From Duganella qianjiadongensis (GTDB lineage Bacteria > Pseudomonadota > Gammaproteobacteria > Burkholderiales > Burkholderiaceae_D): 64,000 bases of DNA. The notes beneath the pieces were generated by a model. That model saw only the letters and a list, made by a program, of their open reading frames with translations, was not told the DNA's origin and ran no database searches. The stretch is from NCBI RefSeq assembly GCF_009857915.1, contig NZ_WWCM01000016.1:30010-94009 (forward strand). Reading direction: 5' to 3'. Below, piece after piece: positions 1 to 8,923 of this stretch (positions within the stretch are counted from its first letter, which is position 1; each line of letters opens with the position of its first letter). Position numbers and translations under genes: made by a program.

Positions 1-390
1 CATCATGCCGCGCAGCACACCACGCGACATGCGGCCCACGGCGCTCAGATTGGTGGCGATCACCTGATCCCACTCTTCATCTTTCATGCGCATGGCCAGT
101 TGATCCATGGTGATGCCGGCGTTGTTGACCAGAATACCGACGGCGCCGTAGGTTTTGCTGATCTCGTCGATCAGGCCGGTGCAGCGCTCGGCATCGGTGA
201 CATTCAGTACCACGCCTTTACCGGCTTCCGCACCGATCTCGGCCAGATAGGCGGAAATCGCTTCGGCGCCAGCTTCGCTGGTGGCCGTACCGATCACGCG
301 GGCACCCTGACGGGCCAGTTCCACGGCAATTGCCTTGCCGATACCGCGCGATGCGCCCGTAACCAGAGCGACTTGATTTGCTAGATTCAT
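1..390 (-). CDS. fabG: 3-oxoacyl-ACP reductase FabG, N-terminal part (runs off the window)
   Basis: This is the NADPH-dependent beta-ketoacyl-ACP reductase of type II fatty acid elongation. Only the first 130 codons are inside the window; the frame is open to base 1. The translation starts MNLANQVALVTGASRGIG, which carries the TGxxxGIG cofactor-binding loop of short-chain dehydrogenases, and the NNAG motif lies about residue 86-89. The catalytic Ser/Tyr/Lys are outside the window and could not be checked. An AAAGGAAAC ribosome-binding site precedes the ATG. It follows fabD in the same direction, as usual in fab operons. Confidence 0.95.
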   Translation of the reverse strand, partial: MNLANQVALVTGASRGIGKAIAVELARQGARVIGTATSEAGAEAISAYLAEIGAEAGKGVVLNVTDAERCTGLIDEISKTYGAVGILVNNAGITMDQLAMRMKDEEWDQVIATNLSAVGRMSRGVLRGMM

Positions 391-435
391 GTGTTTCCTT
401 TGAGGTGTAGGGAGTGTGCCTGAAGACCCGGCCGC

Positions 436-1371
436 TTATTTGAGCAGGGTCAACACGCGTTCCAGCGATGCTTGATCGGTGATGGCGTCGCCCACCAGAT
501 TGTCATCGATACGCTTGGTCAGACCCATCAGCACTTTGCCGGGACCGCATTCGATCACGTTGGTAATGCCTTCTGCCGCCACTTTCTGCATGGTCTCTAC
601 CCAGCGCACAGGCGCGGCCGCCTGACGCACCAGCGCATCCTTGATGGCGGCCGGATCGTTGAGCACGGCCACGTCGACGTTGTTGATCAGCGCGATCTGT
701 GGCGCGGCAAACGTCAGGTCAGCCATGTAGTCGCGCAGACGGTCCGAAGCCGGTTTGAGCAGCGACGAGTGGAATGGTGCCGAGACCGGCAGTTTCAGCG
801 CGCGTTTGGCGCCCTTGGCTTTGGCGATCACGCAGGCGCGCTCCACCGCTGCCGTTTCACCGGCGATCACAACTTGCGCTGGCGCATTGAAGTTGACCGC
901 TTCCACCACGCCGCCTTGGGCTGCCGCTTCGCGGCAGCTCGCGCGCACATCATCGTCGCTCAGACCCAGCACCACGGCCATGGTGCCCTGCCCCACCGGC
1001 ACAGCTTCCTGCATGGCTTGTGCGCGGAAGCGCACCAGCGGCACGGCATCCTTGAACTGGATCACACCGGCCGCCACCAGCGCCGAGTATTCACCGAGGC
1101 TGTGACCGGCCACCAGCGACGGCAGCGGACCACCGGCCGCCAGCCAGGCGCGGTAGACGGCCACGGCCGCCGTCAGCATCACCGGCTGGGTATTGGTGGT
1201 CAGATCGAGCTCTTCTTTCGGGCCTTCGGCCATCAGTTTGCCCAGATCGCACTGCAGTGCGTCGGACGCTTCTGCAATGGTTTGCGCGACCACCGGATTA
1301 CCGGCAAAGCCTTCCATCATGGCAATCGCCTGCGAACCCTGACCAGGGAAAACAAAAGCAAATTTAGTCAT
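436..1371 (-). CDS. fabD: malonyl-CoA:ACP transacylase FabD
   Basis: FabD moves the malonyl group from malonyl-CoA to acyl carrier protein, supplying extender units for fatty acid synthesis in the cytosol. The 311-residue product begins MTKFAFVFPGQGSQ and has the nucleophile elbow GHSLGEYSA with Ser91, plus the APFHSSLL histidine segment near residue 200. An upstream in-frame ATG at 1383 would add four residues. I chose 1371 because it matches the family N-terminus and has GGATGAAG in front of it. It lies between fabH and fabG, all read leftwards, so one operon is likely. Confidence 0.96.
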   Translation of the reverse strand: MTKFAFVFPGQGSQAIAMMEGFAGNPVVAQTIAEASDALQCDLGKLMAEGPKEELDLTTNTQPVMLTAAVAVYRAWLAAGGPLPSLVAGHSLGEYSALVAAGVIQFKDAVPLVRFRAQAMQEAVPVGQGTMAVVLGLSDDDVRASCREAAAQGGVVEAVNFNAPAQVVIAGETAAVERACVIAKAKGAKRALKLPVSAPFHSSLLKPASDRLRDYMADLTFAAPQIALINNVDVAVLNDPAAIKDALVRQAAAPVRWVETMQKVAAEGITNVIECGPGKVLMGLTKRIDDNLVGDAITDQASLERVLTLLK

Positions 1372-1470
1372 TACTTCATCCATCAGATTATGTAGATCGC
1401 TACGCTAGCATGTCATCGTGACATCTGCACTACTGGCGAGTTCGTTAGAACTCTAATTCTAAATCGGGGC

Positions 1471-2496
1471 CTAAAGAGCAGCCTTGTTATCGCCCAGCTC
1501 CGGCAAACCGCTCATCTTAACAAGGACGGCGCCCCAAGTGAAACCACCGCCCACGCCTTCCATCATCACATTGTGACCATTTCTGATGCGGCCATCGCGT
1601 ACGGCCACGTCCAGCGCCAGCGGAATCGAGGCTGCCGAGGTATTGCCATGCTGGTCTACCGTCACCACCATTTTTTCCGGCGGCAGGCCCAGTTTCTTGC
1701 CGGTGCTGCTCATGATGCGGATATTGGCTTGATGTGGCACCAGCCAGTCGATCTGGTCCTGCGTCATGCCCGCCTTGTCCAGCGTCTCATGGGCCACTTT
1801 TTCCAGCACGGAAACGGCCAGCTTGAACACTGCCGGACCGTCCATGTACAGGAAGGCGCTACCATCGACGTCACCGGCCTTCACACTGCCCGGCACGCTC
1901 AGCACATGCGACTGACGGCCATCGGCGTGCAGTTTGGTGGCCAGCACGCCCGGCTCTTCCGACGCCGTCATGACGATGGCGCCGGCGCCATCGCCGAACA
2001 GCACGCAGGTGGTGCGGTCTTCGAAATTGAGGATGCGCGAAAATACTTCCGCCCCGATCACCAGCACATTCTTATGCACGCCGGCACGGATGAAAGCGTC
2101 TGCCGTCGACACGGCATATACAAAGCCCGAACATACGGCTTGCACATCCACGGCCGCGCCGTTATTGGTAATGCCCAGTTTCTGCTGCACGATGCAAGCC
2201 GTGCTGGGGAAGCTGCCAAAGCAATCGGGGGTCGAACTGGCCAGAATGATCAGATCGATATCGTTGGGTTGCAGCTTGGCCATTTCCAGCGCGCGCTGTG
2301 CGGCAATCACGCCCAGATCGGAAGATTTCTGCTCGGCTTCGGCGAAATGACGCGCCGAAATGCCGCTACGGGTGACGATCCACTCGTCCGAAGTTTCTAT
2401 GCCTTGGGCTGCGAGCTGATCCGCCAGTTCCTGGTTGGTCACGCGCTTTGCTGGCAGATAACTGCCAGTGCCGATAATTTTGCTATACAAAGTCAT
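1471..2496 (-). CDS. fabH: 3-oxoacyl-ACP synthase III FabH
   Basis: FabH performs the first condensation of fatty acid synthesis, joining acetyl-CoA (or another short acyl-CoA) with malonyl-ACP. The protein is 341 residues, somewhat above the usual 317-330. The catalytic triad can be placed: Cys122 in DVQAVCSGF, His255 in LVPHQAN and Asn285 in HGNTSAAS. It starts 23 bases downstream of the plsX stop and is followed by fabD after about 100 bases. No frameshift or missing active-site residue is visible. Confidence 0.96.
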   Translation of the reverse strand: MTLYSKIIGTGSYLPAKRVTNQELADQLAAQGIETSDEWIVTRSGISARHFAEAEQKSSDLGVIAAQRALEMAKLQPNDIDLIILASSTPDCFGSFPSTACIVQQKLGITNNGAAVDVQAVCSGFVYAVSTADAFIRAGVHKNVLVIGAEVFSRILNFEDRTTCVLFGDGAGAIVMTASEEPGVLATKLHADGRQSHVLSVPGSVKAGDVDGSAFLYMDGPAVFKLAVSVLEKVAHETLDKAGMTQDQIDWLVPHQANIRIMSSTGKKLGLPPEKMVVTVDQHGNTSAASIPLALDVAVRDGRIRNGHNVMMEGVGGGFTWGAVLVKMSGLPELGDNKAAL

Positions 2497-2519
2497 GCCC
2501 TCTCGTCGTCCACTACTGA

Positions 2520-3578
2520 TTATTTTGAGGCCGGGGCTTCCGGCGCTTCGGCGTTGCGCGGCATCAGCTCGGAAATCAAAGTCGAGATATGCGGCAACAC
2601 ATCATTTTTTGCAGCATCATACGCGCGCTTGATCGCCCATTCAAACGAATATGCATCGGCGCCGCCGTGGCTCTTGAAGACCAGGCCACGCAGACCGAGC
2701 AGGCTGGCGCCGTTATAGCGCGATGGCGACAGACGTTTCTTGACGTTGTTGAGCGCACCACGGCCGATCAGCGCGCCCAGCATGGTCAGCGGGTTGCGGG
2801 TGAATTCCGATTTAACCGTATCAGCAAAGAAGCGTGCCACACCTTCCACTGCTTTCAATGTGACGTTACCCACAAAACCGTCACACACGACGATATCGGT
2901 GGTGCCTTTGAAGATGTCGTTGCCTTCCACATTGCCGTAGAAGTTGAGCGCGCCGCGCTCGTGGTCGGCCTGCAGCAGCTTGCTGGTGGCCTTGACCACG
3001 TCGTTGCCCTTGATGTCTTCCGTCCCCACATTGAGCAGGCCCAGAGTAGGACGGGGTATATTTTCCATGGCCGACACCATGACCGAACCCATGATGGCGA
3101 ACTGGTGCAGGTGGTGCGGCTCGCAATCGACGTTGGCGCCCAGATCCAGCATATAGGTGGGGCCGCCCTTGGAATTGGGCATGATGCTGCAGATGGCCGG
3201 ACGGTCCACGCCCGTCATGGTTTTGAGCACATAGCGGGCCACTGCCATCAGTGCGCCGGTATTGCCGGCCGAAACGCAAGCCTGGGTCTTGCCGTCCTTG
3301 ACCTGCTCGATCGCCACGCGCATCGAGGAGTCTTTTTTACGGCGCAGCGCCACTTCCAGCGGATCATCCATGGTCACCTGCTCGGAGGCGTGCACGATAC
3401 TCAGACGCGGGTGGGCTTCTGCATGATGTTTTTTAAGTTCTGCGCGCAATACGTCTTCCAGACCGACCAGTACCAGTTCGGCGTCGGCATGTTGCTTGAG
3501 GAAGGAAATTACCGCGGGAATGGTGACCGATGGACCATGGTCTCCGCCCATGCAGTCGATAGAGATTTTGATTGTCAT
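2520..3578 (-). CDS. plsX: phosphate acyltransferase PlsX
   Basis: PlsX converts acyl-ACP and phosphate to acyl-phosphate, the acyl donor for PlsY in phosphatidic acid synthesis. It links fatty acid and phospholipid formation at the inner face of the membrane. The 352-residue product starts MTIKISIDCMGGDHGPSVTI, containing the family hallmark DCMGGDxGP. The open frame extends 21 codons further upstream without family similarity, so I set the start at 3578. The order rpmF-plsX-fabH-fabD-fabG is the classic arrangement. The C-terminus has a short Glu/Ala/Pro-rich tail. Confidence 0.95.
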   Translation of the reverse strand: MTIKISIDCMGGDHGPSVTIPAVISFLKQHADAELVLVGLEDVLRAELKKHHAEAHPRLSIVHASEQVTMDDPLEVALRRKKDSSMRVAIEQVKDGKTQACVSAGNTGALMAVARYVLKTMTGVDRPAICSIMPNSKGGPTYMLDLGANVDCEPHHLHQFAIMGSVMVSAMENIPRPTLGLLNVGTEDIKGNDVVKATSKLLQADHERGALNFYGNVEGNDIFKGTTDIVVCDGFVGNVTLKAVEGVARFFADTVKSEFTRNPLTMLGALIGRGALNNVKKRLSPSRYNGASLLGLRGLVFKSHGGADAYSFEWAIKRAYDAAKNDVLPHISTLISELMPRNAEAPEAPASK

Positions 3579-3771
3579 TTGGGTTGATTCAGTACCACGC
3601 TCCAGCCCGGATAGGACCAGTGGCGGCCGGCGGCGGACCATACAGCGGTCGGTCTACGCGATTCAAAATGACGGTGTGCAAAGAGGATTGCAGCCGATGA
3701 TAAAGAAAAAGCGATGCTGCGCGCCTTATACACGTAGCACCGCCTATTTCAGAGTCCAGCAAAAGCGTCGA

Positions 3772-3954
3772 TTACTCGTCGTTTTTGGTTTTCAGGACTT
3801 TACGACCACGGTAGAAGCCGTTAGGGCTGATGTGGTGACGCAGGTGGGTTTCACCGGTGGTAGGCTCGATACCCAGTTGTGGAGCAACCAGGAAATCGTG
3901 CGAACGGTGCATACCGCGCTTCGATGGGGACTTCTTGTTCTGTTGAACTGCCAT
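3772..3954 (-). CDS. rpmF: 50S ribosomal protein L32
   Basis: L32 is a small structural protein of the large ribosomal subunit. The 60-residue basic product begins MAVQQNKKSPSKRGMHRSHD and has the conserved GETHLRHHISPNGFYRGRKV segment. Like the E. coli form it lacks the CxxC pairs of zinc-binding L32 proteins. An AGGAGT ribosome-binding site sits just before the start. It lies between yceD and plsX, the common arrangement in proteobacteria, which couples ribosome and membrane-lipid gene expression. Confidence 0.96.
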   Translation of the reverse strand: MAVQQNKKSPSKRGMHRSHDFLVAPQLGIEPTTGETHLRHHISPNGFYRGRKVLKTKNDE

Positions 3955-4131
3955 GTTAATGACTCCTAATACTAAGTTCTAAAATTTTAACACATTCGAC
4001 CAGCAAATACATGCGAATCGAGTATCCTACCAGCAAAATTACTTGCAGGCATTAGTGTATTGCTTTACTACGGTTCACTGCTAACTTGCCATACTCGATT
4101 ACTACACGCGTTTGACACGTTCTTTACAACA

Positions 4132-4632
4132 CTACTTATTCGGGGTCAGGCCCTTGAGGGCTTCGAAAGGCGACAATTTCGCGCTTTTTGCCTTGTCCAG
4201 CAGAGCGGTATCGGGGCAGACTTCGTGTTTCGGCGTATGCGGCAGGGCCAGCAACGCTTCGTCTTCCACCATATCCATCAGCTCCATGCTGCGGCTACCG
4301 ACGATCACATCGATCGTCTCGTCATTCACCATTTCTTCGATTTCATCCGCCTGCTCATCATCTTTACCGAGCATCAACAGCGTGGACGAATCGATGCTGT
4401 GCGCGTAAGGCGTCAGGCAGCGCTGGCAAACCAGTTGCACGGTACCGGCAACGGACAGCGTCATCTGCGGAAAGCCCAACTTGCTGGTGCTTCCTACGGC
4501 ACTCCAGGTAATCGTGCCGGACGGGTCCGCACATTCCTTGGCCAAACGGGTCATTTCGGCAACAGGCGTCACGCCTTGCTGGCTGCCGTTGCTCCGACAA
4601 AAATCAAAGGCGTCGATCACAATAGCATTCAT
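4132..4632 (-). CDS. yceD: YceD family (DUF177) protein, 23S rRNA accumulation
   Basis: This 166-residue protein belongs to the DUF177/YceD family, whose E. coli member is needed for normal 23S rRNA accumulation; the mechanism is unclear. The central part has the family pattern VAGTVQLVCQRCLTPYAHSI, with a CxxC pair that could bind metal, followed by an acidic region. It is the first gene of the leftward block ahead of rpmF, with about 180 bases between them, in which I saw no convincing promoter. Family assignment rests on sequence pattern plus position. Confidence 0.88.
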   Translation of the reverse strand: MNAIVIDAFDFCRSNGSQQGVTPVAEMTRLAKECADPSGTITWSAVGSTSKLGFPQMTLSVAGTVQLVCQRCLTPYAHSIDSSTLLMLGKDDEQADEIEEMVNDETIDVIVGSRSMELMDMVEDEALLALPHTPKHEVCPDTALLDKAKSAKLSPFEALKGLTPNK

Positions 4633-4760
4633 TACAGAAAATTTCCCCGGAAAACCTGCGATAATAGCAGGGTTTTCAGTCGTTCGTCAAAGGATATGCG
4701 TCATTCTCCCTCATTTCAGGCACTTACGCTACCGGCGACAGAGCATATAACATTCCCCTC

Positions 4761-5381
4761 ATGACCACAAGTTTACCCTGCACACCCCCGCAACCGCGTC
4801 TGATCCTGGCTTCGAGTTCCGCCTACCGCAAGGAATTACTGTCGCGCCTGCAACTGCCGTTCGACGTGGCCGTGCCCGACATCGATGAAACCCCGCTGGC
4901 CGGCGAAGGCCCTGCCGCAACGGCCTTGCGGCTGGCGCGCGAGAAAGCCGCCGCCGTGGCGGCCCGCCTGCCCGGCTGTCTGGTGATCGGCTCCGATCAG
5001 GTCGCCACGCTGGACGGCGCCCAGATCGGCAAGCCCGGCGACCACGCGCGCGCTTTGGCACAATTACAACAGATGCGCGGCCGCACCGTGGTCTTCCATA
5101 CGGCACTCTGTCTGTGGGACGGCCGCGACGGCAGCCACCAGCTAGCCGAAGTCCGCGCCCACGTCACCTTCCGCGACTTGCCCGACGCCGAGCTCGACGC
5201 CTATCTGCGCATCGAGCAGCCGTATGACTGCGCCGGCAGCGCCAAGAACGAAGGGCTGGGCATCGCCATCCTCGAGCGCATCGAAAGTGACGACCCCACT
5301 GCCCTGACCGGCCTGCCCCTGATCGCCCTGACCGGCATGCTGCGCAACACCGGCGTGGCCTTTTTTAATACCGCCAGCTGA
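4761..5381 (+). CDS. Maf/YceF-type nucleoside triphosphate pyrophosphatase
   Basis: Maf-family enzymes hydrolyse non-canonical or methylated nucleotides to the monophosphate; the YceF subgroup prefers 7-methyl-GTP. The 206-residue product has the N-terminal LILASSSAYRKELLSRL signature and the catalytic-region motif VIGSDQVATLDG. It then continues with IGKPGDHARALAQLQQMRGR. The gene is divergent from yceD, as in many proteobacteria, which favours the YceF subgroup, but the exact substrate is inference. It is followed after about 40 bases by an RsmI-like methylase on the same strand. Confidence 0.9.
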   Translation: MTTSLPCTPPQPRLILASSSAYRKELLSRLQLPFDVAVPDIDETPLAGEGPAATALRLAREKAAAVAARLPGCLVIGSDQVATLDGAQIGKPGDHARALAQLQQMRGRTVVFHTALCLWDGRDGSHQLAEVRAHVTFRDLPDAELDAYLRIEQPYDCAGSAKNEGLGIAILERIESDDPTALTGLPLIALTGMLRNTGVAFFNTAS

Positions 5382-5423
5382 TGGCACTGCCGTCGCTGCC
5401 TCCAATCTACCCAAGACATCACC

Positions 5424-6149
5424 ATGACCGGCACCCTCTTTCTCATTCCTAACACGCTAGGCGACACGGAAACTCTCGCTTCCGTCCTGCCCGAGCAGGT
5501 GCAGGAACTGACCGCGCGGCTCGACTACTTTGTGGCGGAAAACGCCAAGACCGCGCGCGCCTTCCTCAAACTGATTAATGCACGCCACCCGCTAGCCCAG
5601 CCGCTGCAGGAAATCCGCATCGCCGAACTCAACGTCAACACGCCGGCCAGTGCACTGGCCGGCCTGCTGCAGCCTTTGCTCGATGGTCAGGATGGCGGGC
5701 TGGTTTCGGAAGCCGGCGTACCGGCCGTGGCCGACCCCGGTGCCGATCTGGTGCGCCTGGCCCATCAGCACGGCATCCCTGTGCGGCCGCTGGTGGGCCC
5801 GTCCTCGCTGCTGCTGGCCGTGATGGCTAGCGGTCTGAACGGCCAGAGCTTTGCCTTCAACGGCTATCTGCCGACCGACGCCGCCCAGCGCGCCAGCCGC
5901 ATCAGGGAGCTGGAACAGCGGTCGCGCAAGGAAAAACAGACCCAGCTCTTCATCGAAACGCCGTATCGCAACGGCGCCATGCTGGAAGCGCTGAGCGCCG
6001 CCTGCGCGCCCTCCACGCTGATCTGCGTCGCGACCGACCTCAGCCTGCCTAGCGAAGCTATCCGCACCATGACGGCAGCCAGATGGAAGAGCGCGCCCGT
6101 GCCGGACTTCCACAAGAAGCCCACTGTGTTCCTGCTGCTGGGCCAGTAA
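5424..6149 (+). CDS. SAM-dependent methyltransferase, RsmI/tetrapyrrole-methylase family
   Basis: The 241-residue protein has the tetrapyrrole-methylase fold also used by the 16S rRNA methyltransferase RsmI. Visible pieces are the N-terminal GTLFLIPNTLGD strand-loop, the glycine-rich LVSEAGVPAVADPGADLV segment and VGPSSLLLAVMASGLNGQSFAFNGYLP. These match a short RsmI paralogue often found beside Maf in Betaproteobacteria. The substrate is unknown: it could modify rRNA or a small molecule. It is probably co-transcribed with the upstream maf gene. Confidence 0.82.
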   Translation: MTGTLFLIPNTLGDTETLASVLPEQVQELTARLDYFVAENAKTARAFLKLINARHPLAQPLQEIRIAELNVNTPASALAGLLQPLLDGQDGGLVSEAGVPAVADPGADLVRLAHQHGIPVRPLVGPSSLLLAVMASGLNGQSFAFNGYLPTDAAQRASRIRELEQRSRKEKQTQLFIETPYRNGAMLEALSAACAPSTLICVATDLSLPSEAIRTMTAARWKSAPVPDFHKKPTVFLLLGQ

Positions 6150-6191
6150 GCGGGCGCTCCTGCCAGCGCCATGGCTACCTTGCCGCGCGGC

Positions 6192-7457
6192 TCAGATGCC
6201 GCGCGTATAGTCACTCACCCATTCGATGGCGGCCAGCTGTATCGCATACAGCTCGGCTGGCGTGAGCTGCAGTGCCAGCAGGCGCTGGGCCAGATGCTGG
6301 CCATCGCGCCCCTGCTCTATCTGCTCGATCAGGCTCAGCATATTTCCGTAGTCGCCAGCACGGTAGAGCAGCGCCGTGCGCACTTCTTCCAGCACATGCA
6401 CGCTGTCGAGCACCTCGCTCATGTGCATGGAGAATAGCGTATCCATCAGCGACATCACGCCCACCGTAAATCCGACGTCGGCATACACGCGCTGGTCCGG
6501 CCGCAGATGCGCCATCATCAGCTCCAGCGTCTTGCCGCGCGTGGTGGCCAGCTGCAGCAGCGGCGAGGTAAACTCCGGCGCCGCACCGTTCTTCACATAC
6601 AGCAATATCTGCAGCCAGCGCCTGAGCTGGCGCCGCCCCAGCACCATCAGGGCGTGTCCAACCGAATTGACGCGGCAGCGCGCGCCCACGGCCGGCGTAT
6701 TGACCAGCCGCAGCAGATTCAAGGTAATCAGGGCATCATGCTTGACGCTGCGCTCGATTTCGTCGCTGGCGGCGTCGGCATTGAGCAGATCCAGCAGGTG
6801 CAGCACACTGCGCTGCGAGGGAGAAATCTTCTTCCCGCTCAGAATCATGGGACGGGCAAAATAATAGCCCTGGAAATATTCGAAACCGAGATCCATGCAC
6901 TGCTGGAATTCGTCCATGGTTTCGACTTTTTCCGCCAGCAGCTTCTGGCGCGGATTCTTGAACTGGCGCGCCAGTGCAGGCAGCTGTTCCAGCCCCATTT
7001 CGTGGATATCGATCTTGATGACTTCGCACAGGGGCTGCAACTGCATCACATCCTCGGTCTGGGCAACCACGTCATCGAGGGCGAAACGGAAACCGGCGCG
7101 TTTCAGTTCGCGTATACGGTCCAGCAGCTCCGGCGTGGCTTTGACGGTTTCGAGAATTTCGAGTATGACCTTGTCGGGCGGCAGAAAGCGGATAAAGTCG
7201 CTCATCAGCCCCACCGCGTCGACGTTGACGAAGGCCATCTGGTCGCCCACCACCTGTCCCATGCCCAGTTCGGAAGCATGGGCAATCACGCTGGCCGTGG
7301 CGGCCGTATCGTCGCTGATACAGGCATCGTTGCGCACCCGGCCATCGCGGAACAGCAGTTCATAGGCCACCAGCCGCTGGCCCCGGTTCAGTATGGGCTG
7401 ACGCGCGAGGAAGAAATGATCGAACGGTCTGGCTGCTTGCGGCGGCGCTAACATCAT
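6192..7457 (-). CDS. EAL-HDOD (YuxH-type) signalling protein
   Basis: This 421-residue cytosolic protein combines an N-terminal EAL-like domain (about residues 10-205) with a C-terminal HDOD domain (about 215-410). Such proteins act in c-di-GMP-linked control of motility and surface behaviour. The EAL signature reads YELLFR, so the metal-binding Glu is kept but the motif is ELL. Other landmarks remain: FVNVDAVG, ILEILE, FALDDV, VIKIDI, AEKVET and QGYYFARP. I cannot tell whether it is an active phosphodiesterase or only a binding protein; many members of this family are inactive. A long perfect hairpin lies just upstream of its start. Confidence 0.88.
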   Translation of the reverse strand: MMLAPPQAARPFDHFFLARQPILNRGQRLVAYELLFRDGRVRNDACISDDTAATASVIAHASELGMGQVVGDQMAFVNVDAVGLMSDFIRFLPPDKVILEILETVKATPELLDRIRELKRAGFRFALDDVVAQTEDVMQLQPLCEVIKIDIHEMGLEQLPALARQFKNPRQKLLAEKVETMDEFQQCMDLGFEYFQGYYFARPMILSGKKISPSQRSVLHLLDLLNADAASDEIERSVKHDALITLNLLRLVNTPAVGARCRVNSVGHALMVLGRRQLRRWLQILLYVKNGAAPEFTSPLLQLATTRGKTLELMMAHLRPDQRVYADVGFTVGVMSLMDTLFSMHMSEVLDSVHVLEEVRTALLYRAGDYGNMLSLIEQIEQGRDGQHLAQRLLALQLTPAELYAIQLAAIEWVSDYTRGI

Positions 7458-7472
7458 GGGTACACCCCATCA

Positions 7473-7517
7473 GGTAATCAGCCGCAACCCGGCGACGCGG
7501 GGCTGCGGCTGATTACC
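7473..7517. promoter_or_regulatory. 14-bp perfect inverted repeat before the EAL-HDOD start
   Basis: Bases 7473-7486 (GGTAATCAGCCGCA) pair perfectly with 7504-7517, leaving a 17-base GC-rich loop. The element lies 16 bases upstream of the EAL-HDOD start codon and 30 bases past the rlmJ stop. No U-run follows in the leftward direction, so it is not a typical terminator. It could be an mRNA structure shielding the ribosome-binding site, a stability element or a protein-binding palindrome. Confidence 0.6.
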
Positions 7518-7547
7518 AGACTATACCCATCATATCTTGCTGACAAC

Positions 7548-8717
7548 TTATTTCTGACGATTAACAGGACGACGAGGTCCATTGTTGCGTCCATCCGTCG
7601 CACCGCCACTGCGCGGCGCCACCGGCGTAGGCCGGCGTGCCTTGGCGGCCAGTCCTTCCCGGCTCGCAGCACCACGTGCCTGGTCCGGGCCTGCAGCCCG
7701 TGCCGTGCCGGCCGCCGGTGCACGCGCCGCGCTGCCGGCTGTACCTCGTGGCGCACTGCGCGGCGCAGCGCCGCGCTGCGCAGCAGCCGCGTTGCGCGGT
7801 GAGGCCGTGCCACCATTACCGCGCAGCGGCGTCGGCGTACCCGATTCCAGCGTGAAGCGGGCACCACTGTCCACGCCCAGCGCCTTGACCAGATACGGCA
7901 TCACCTGCTTGAGCATGGGTTCCAGCGTGTACGGCGGGTTGAGGATAAACATGCCGCTGCTGTGCAGGCCGAAACCGTCCGGCGTGGGACTGCGCGTGGT
8001 CAGCACGACGTTCAGCCATTCGCTGCACTGCAATTGCTTGAGTTTGTCGGCAAACTGGCGCGATTCCATGCGCTGCAGCAGCGGATACCAGACCGCATAG
8101 GTGCCGCTAGGGAAGCGGGTAAGCGCTTCGGCCAGCGCGTCCTTGACCTTTTTATAGTCCTGCTTGTCTTCATACGGCGGGTCGATCAACACCAGCGCAC
8201 GGCGCGACGGCGGCGGCAGCAAGGCCTTGAGCGACTGGAAGCCGTCGCTACGGTCCACCAGCACGCGCTTGCCGCGCACGGTAGGACGGATGCCCTGCTC
8301 GGCCGCATGCTCTTCCAGCTTGCGGAAATTATCAGCCAGCAGTTTGGCGTCGGCCGGATGCAGCTCGAACAGGCGCAAACGGTCCTGCTCGCGCGCTACC
8401 TGCTCGGCGATATACGGCGAGCCCGGGTAGTAGCGCATCTTGCCGCTAGGGTTCATGGCGCGGATCAGATCGACGTATTCCTTGAGCTGGGGCGGCATAT
8501 CGTCGCGCTCCCACAGCGGACCTATACCGGTTTCGTATTCCGCGTTTTTGGCGGCAAAAGTACCGTCCAGCGCATACACGCCGGCACCGGAGTGGGTGTC
8601 GATATAGGTATAGGCCGTCTCTTTCTGGTTCAGATACTGCAGCAACTGGATGGTGATGAAGTGCTTGAGCACATCGGCGTGATTACCCGCGTGAAAAGCG
8701 TGACGGTAACTAAACAT
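7548..8717 (-). CDS. rlmJ: 23S rRNA (adenine2030-N6)-methyltransferase RlmJ with long C-terminal tail
   Basis: RlmJ methylates A2030 of 23S rRNA. The core (residues 1 to about 295) starts MFSYRHAFHAGNHADVLKHF, the family N-terminus, and has the catalytic motif LVLIDPPYEDK and the later GMFILNPPY segment. An in-frame ATG 42 bases upstream gives no extra family match, so I set the start at 8717. The product is 389 residues against 280 for E. coli. The extra 90 or so residues are Ala/Arg/Pro/Gly-rich, basic and probably disordered, and may bind RNA. Confidence 0.92.
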   Translation of the reverse strand: MFSYRHAFHAGNHADVLKHFITIQLLQYLNQKETAYTYIDTHSGAGVYALDGTFAAKNAEYETGIGPLWERDDMPPQLKEYVDLIRAMNPSGKMRYYPGSPYIAEQVAREQDRLRLFELHPADAKLLADNFRKLEEHAAEQGIRPTVRGKRVLVDRSDGFQSLKALLPPPSRRALVLIDPPYEDKQDYKKVKDALAEALTRFPSGTYAVWYPLLQRMESRQFADKLKQLQCSEWLNVVLTTRSPTPDGFGLHSSGMFILNPPYTLEPMLKQVMPYLVKALGVDSGARFTLESGTPTPLRGNGGTASPRNAAAAQRGAAPRSAPRGTAGSAARAPAAGTARAAGPDQARGAASREGLAAKARRPTPVAPRSGGATDGRNNGPRRPVNRQK

Positions 8718-8923
8718 AGGAAATACTTTCTTAAGCGAACCATGCGCAAGCTTGCGCAAACAAGCGGCATTATCGCCTAGAACGCCCGCACCGCCAAAAA
8801 ACCGCCCTGCTTGCGCAGCAGATGGGGGGACATATCGAATGCATCAAAGTGCAGCGCCCGAGCCTGCCTAAGATGGAACTGCCGCGCCGCATCCGCGCGT
8901 GGCGCTCACCTTCGGAGGAGATT

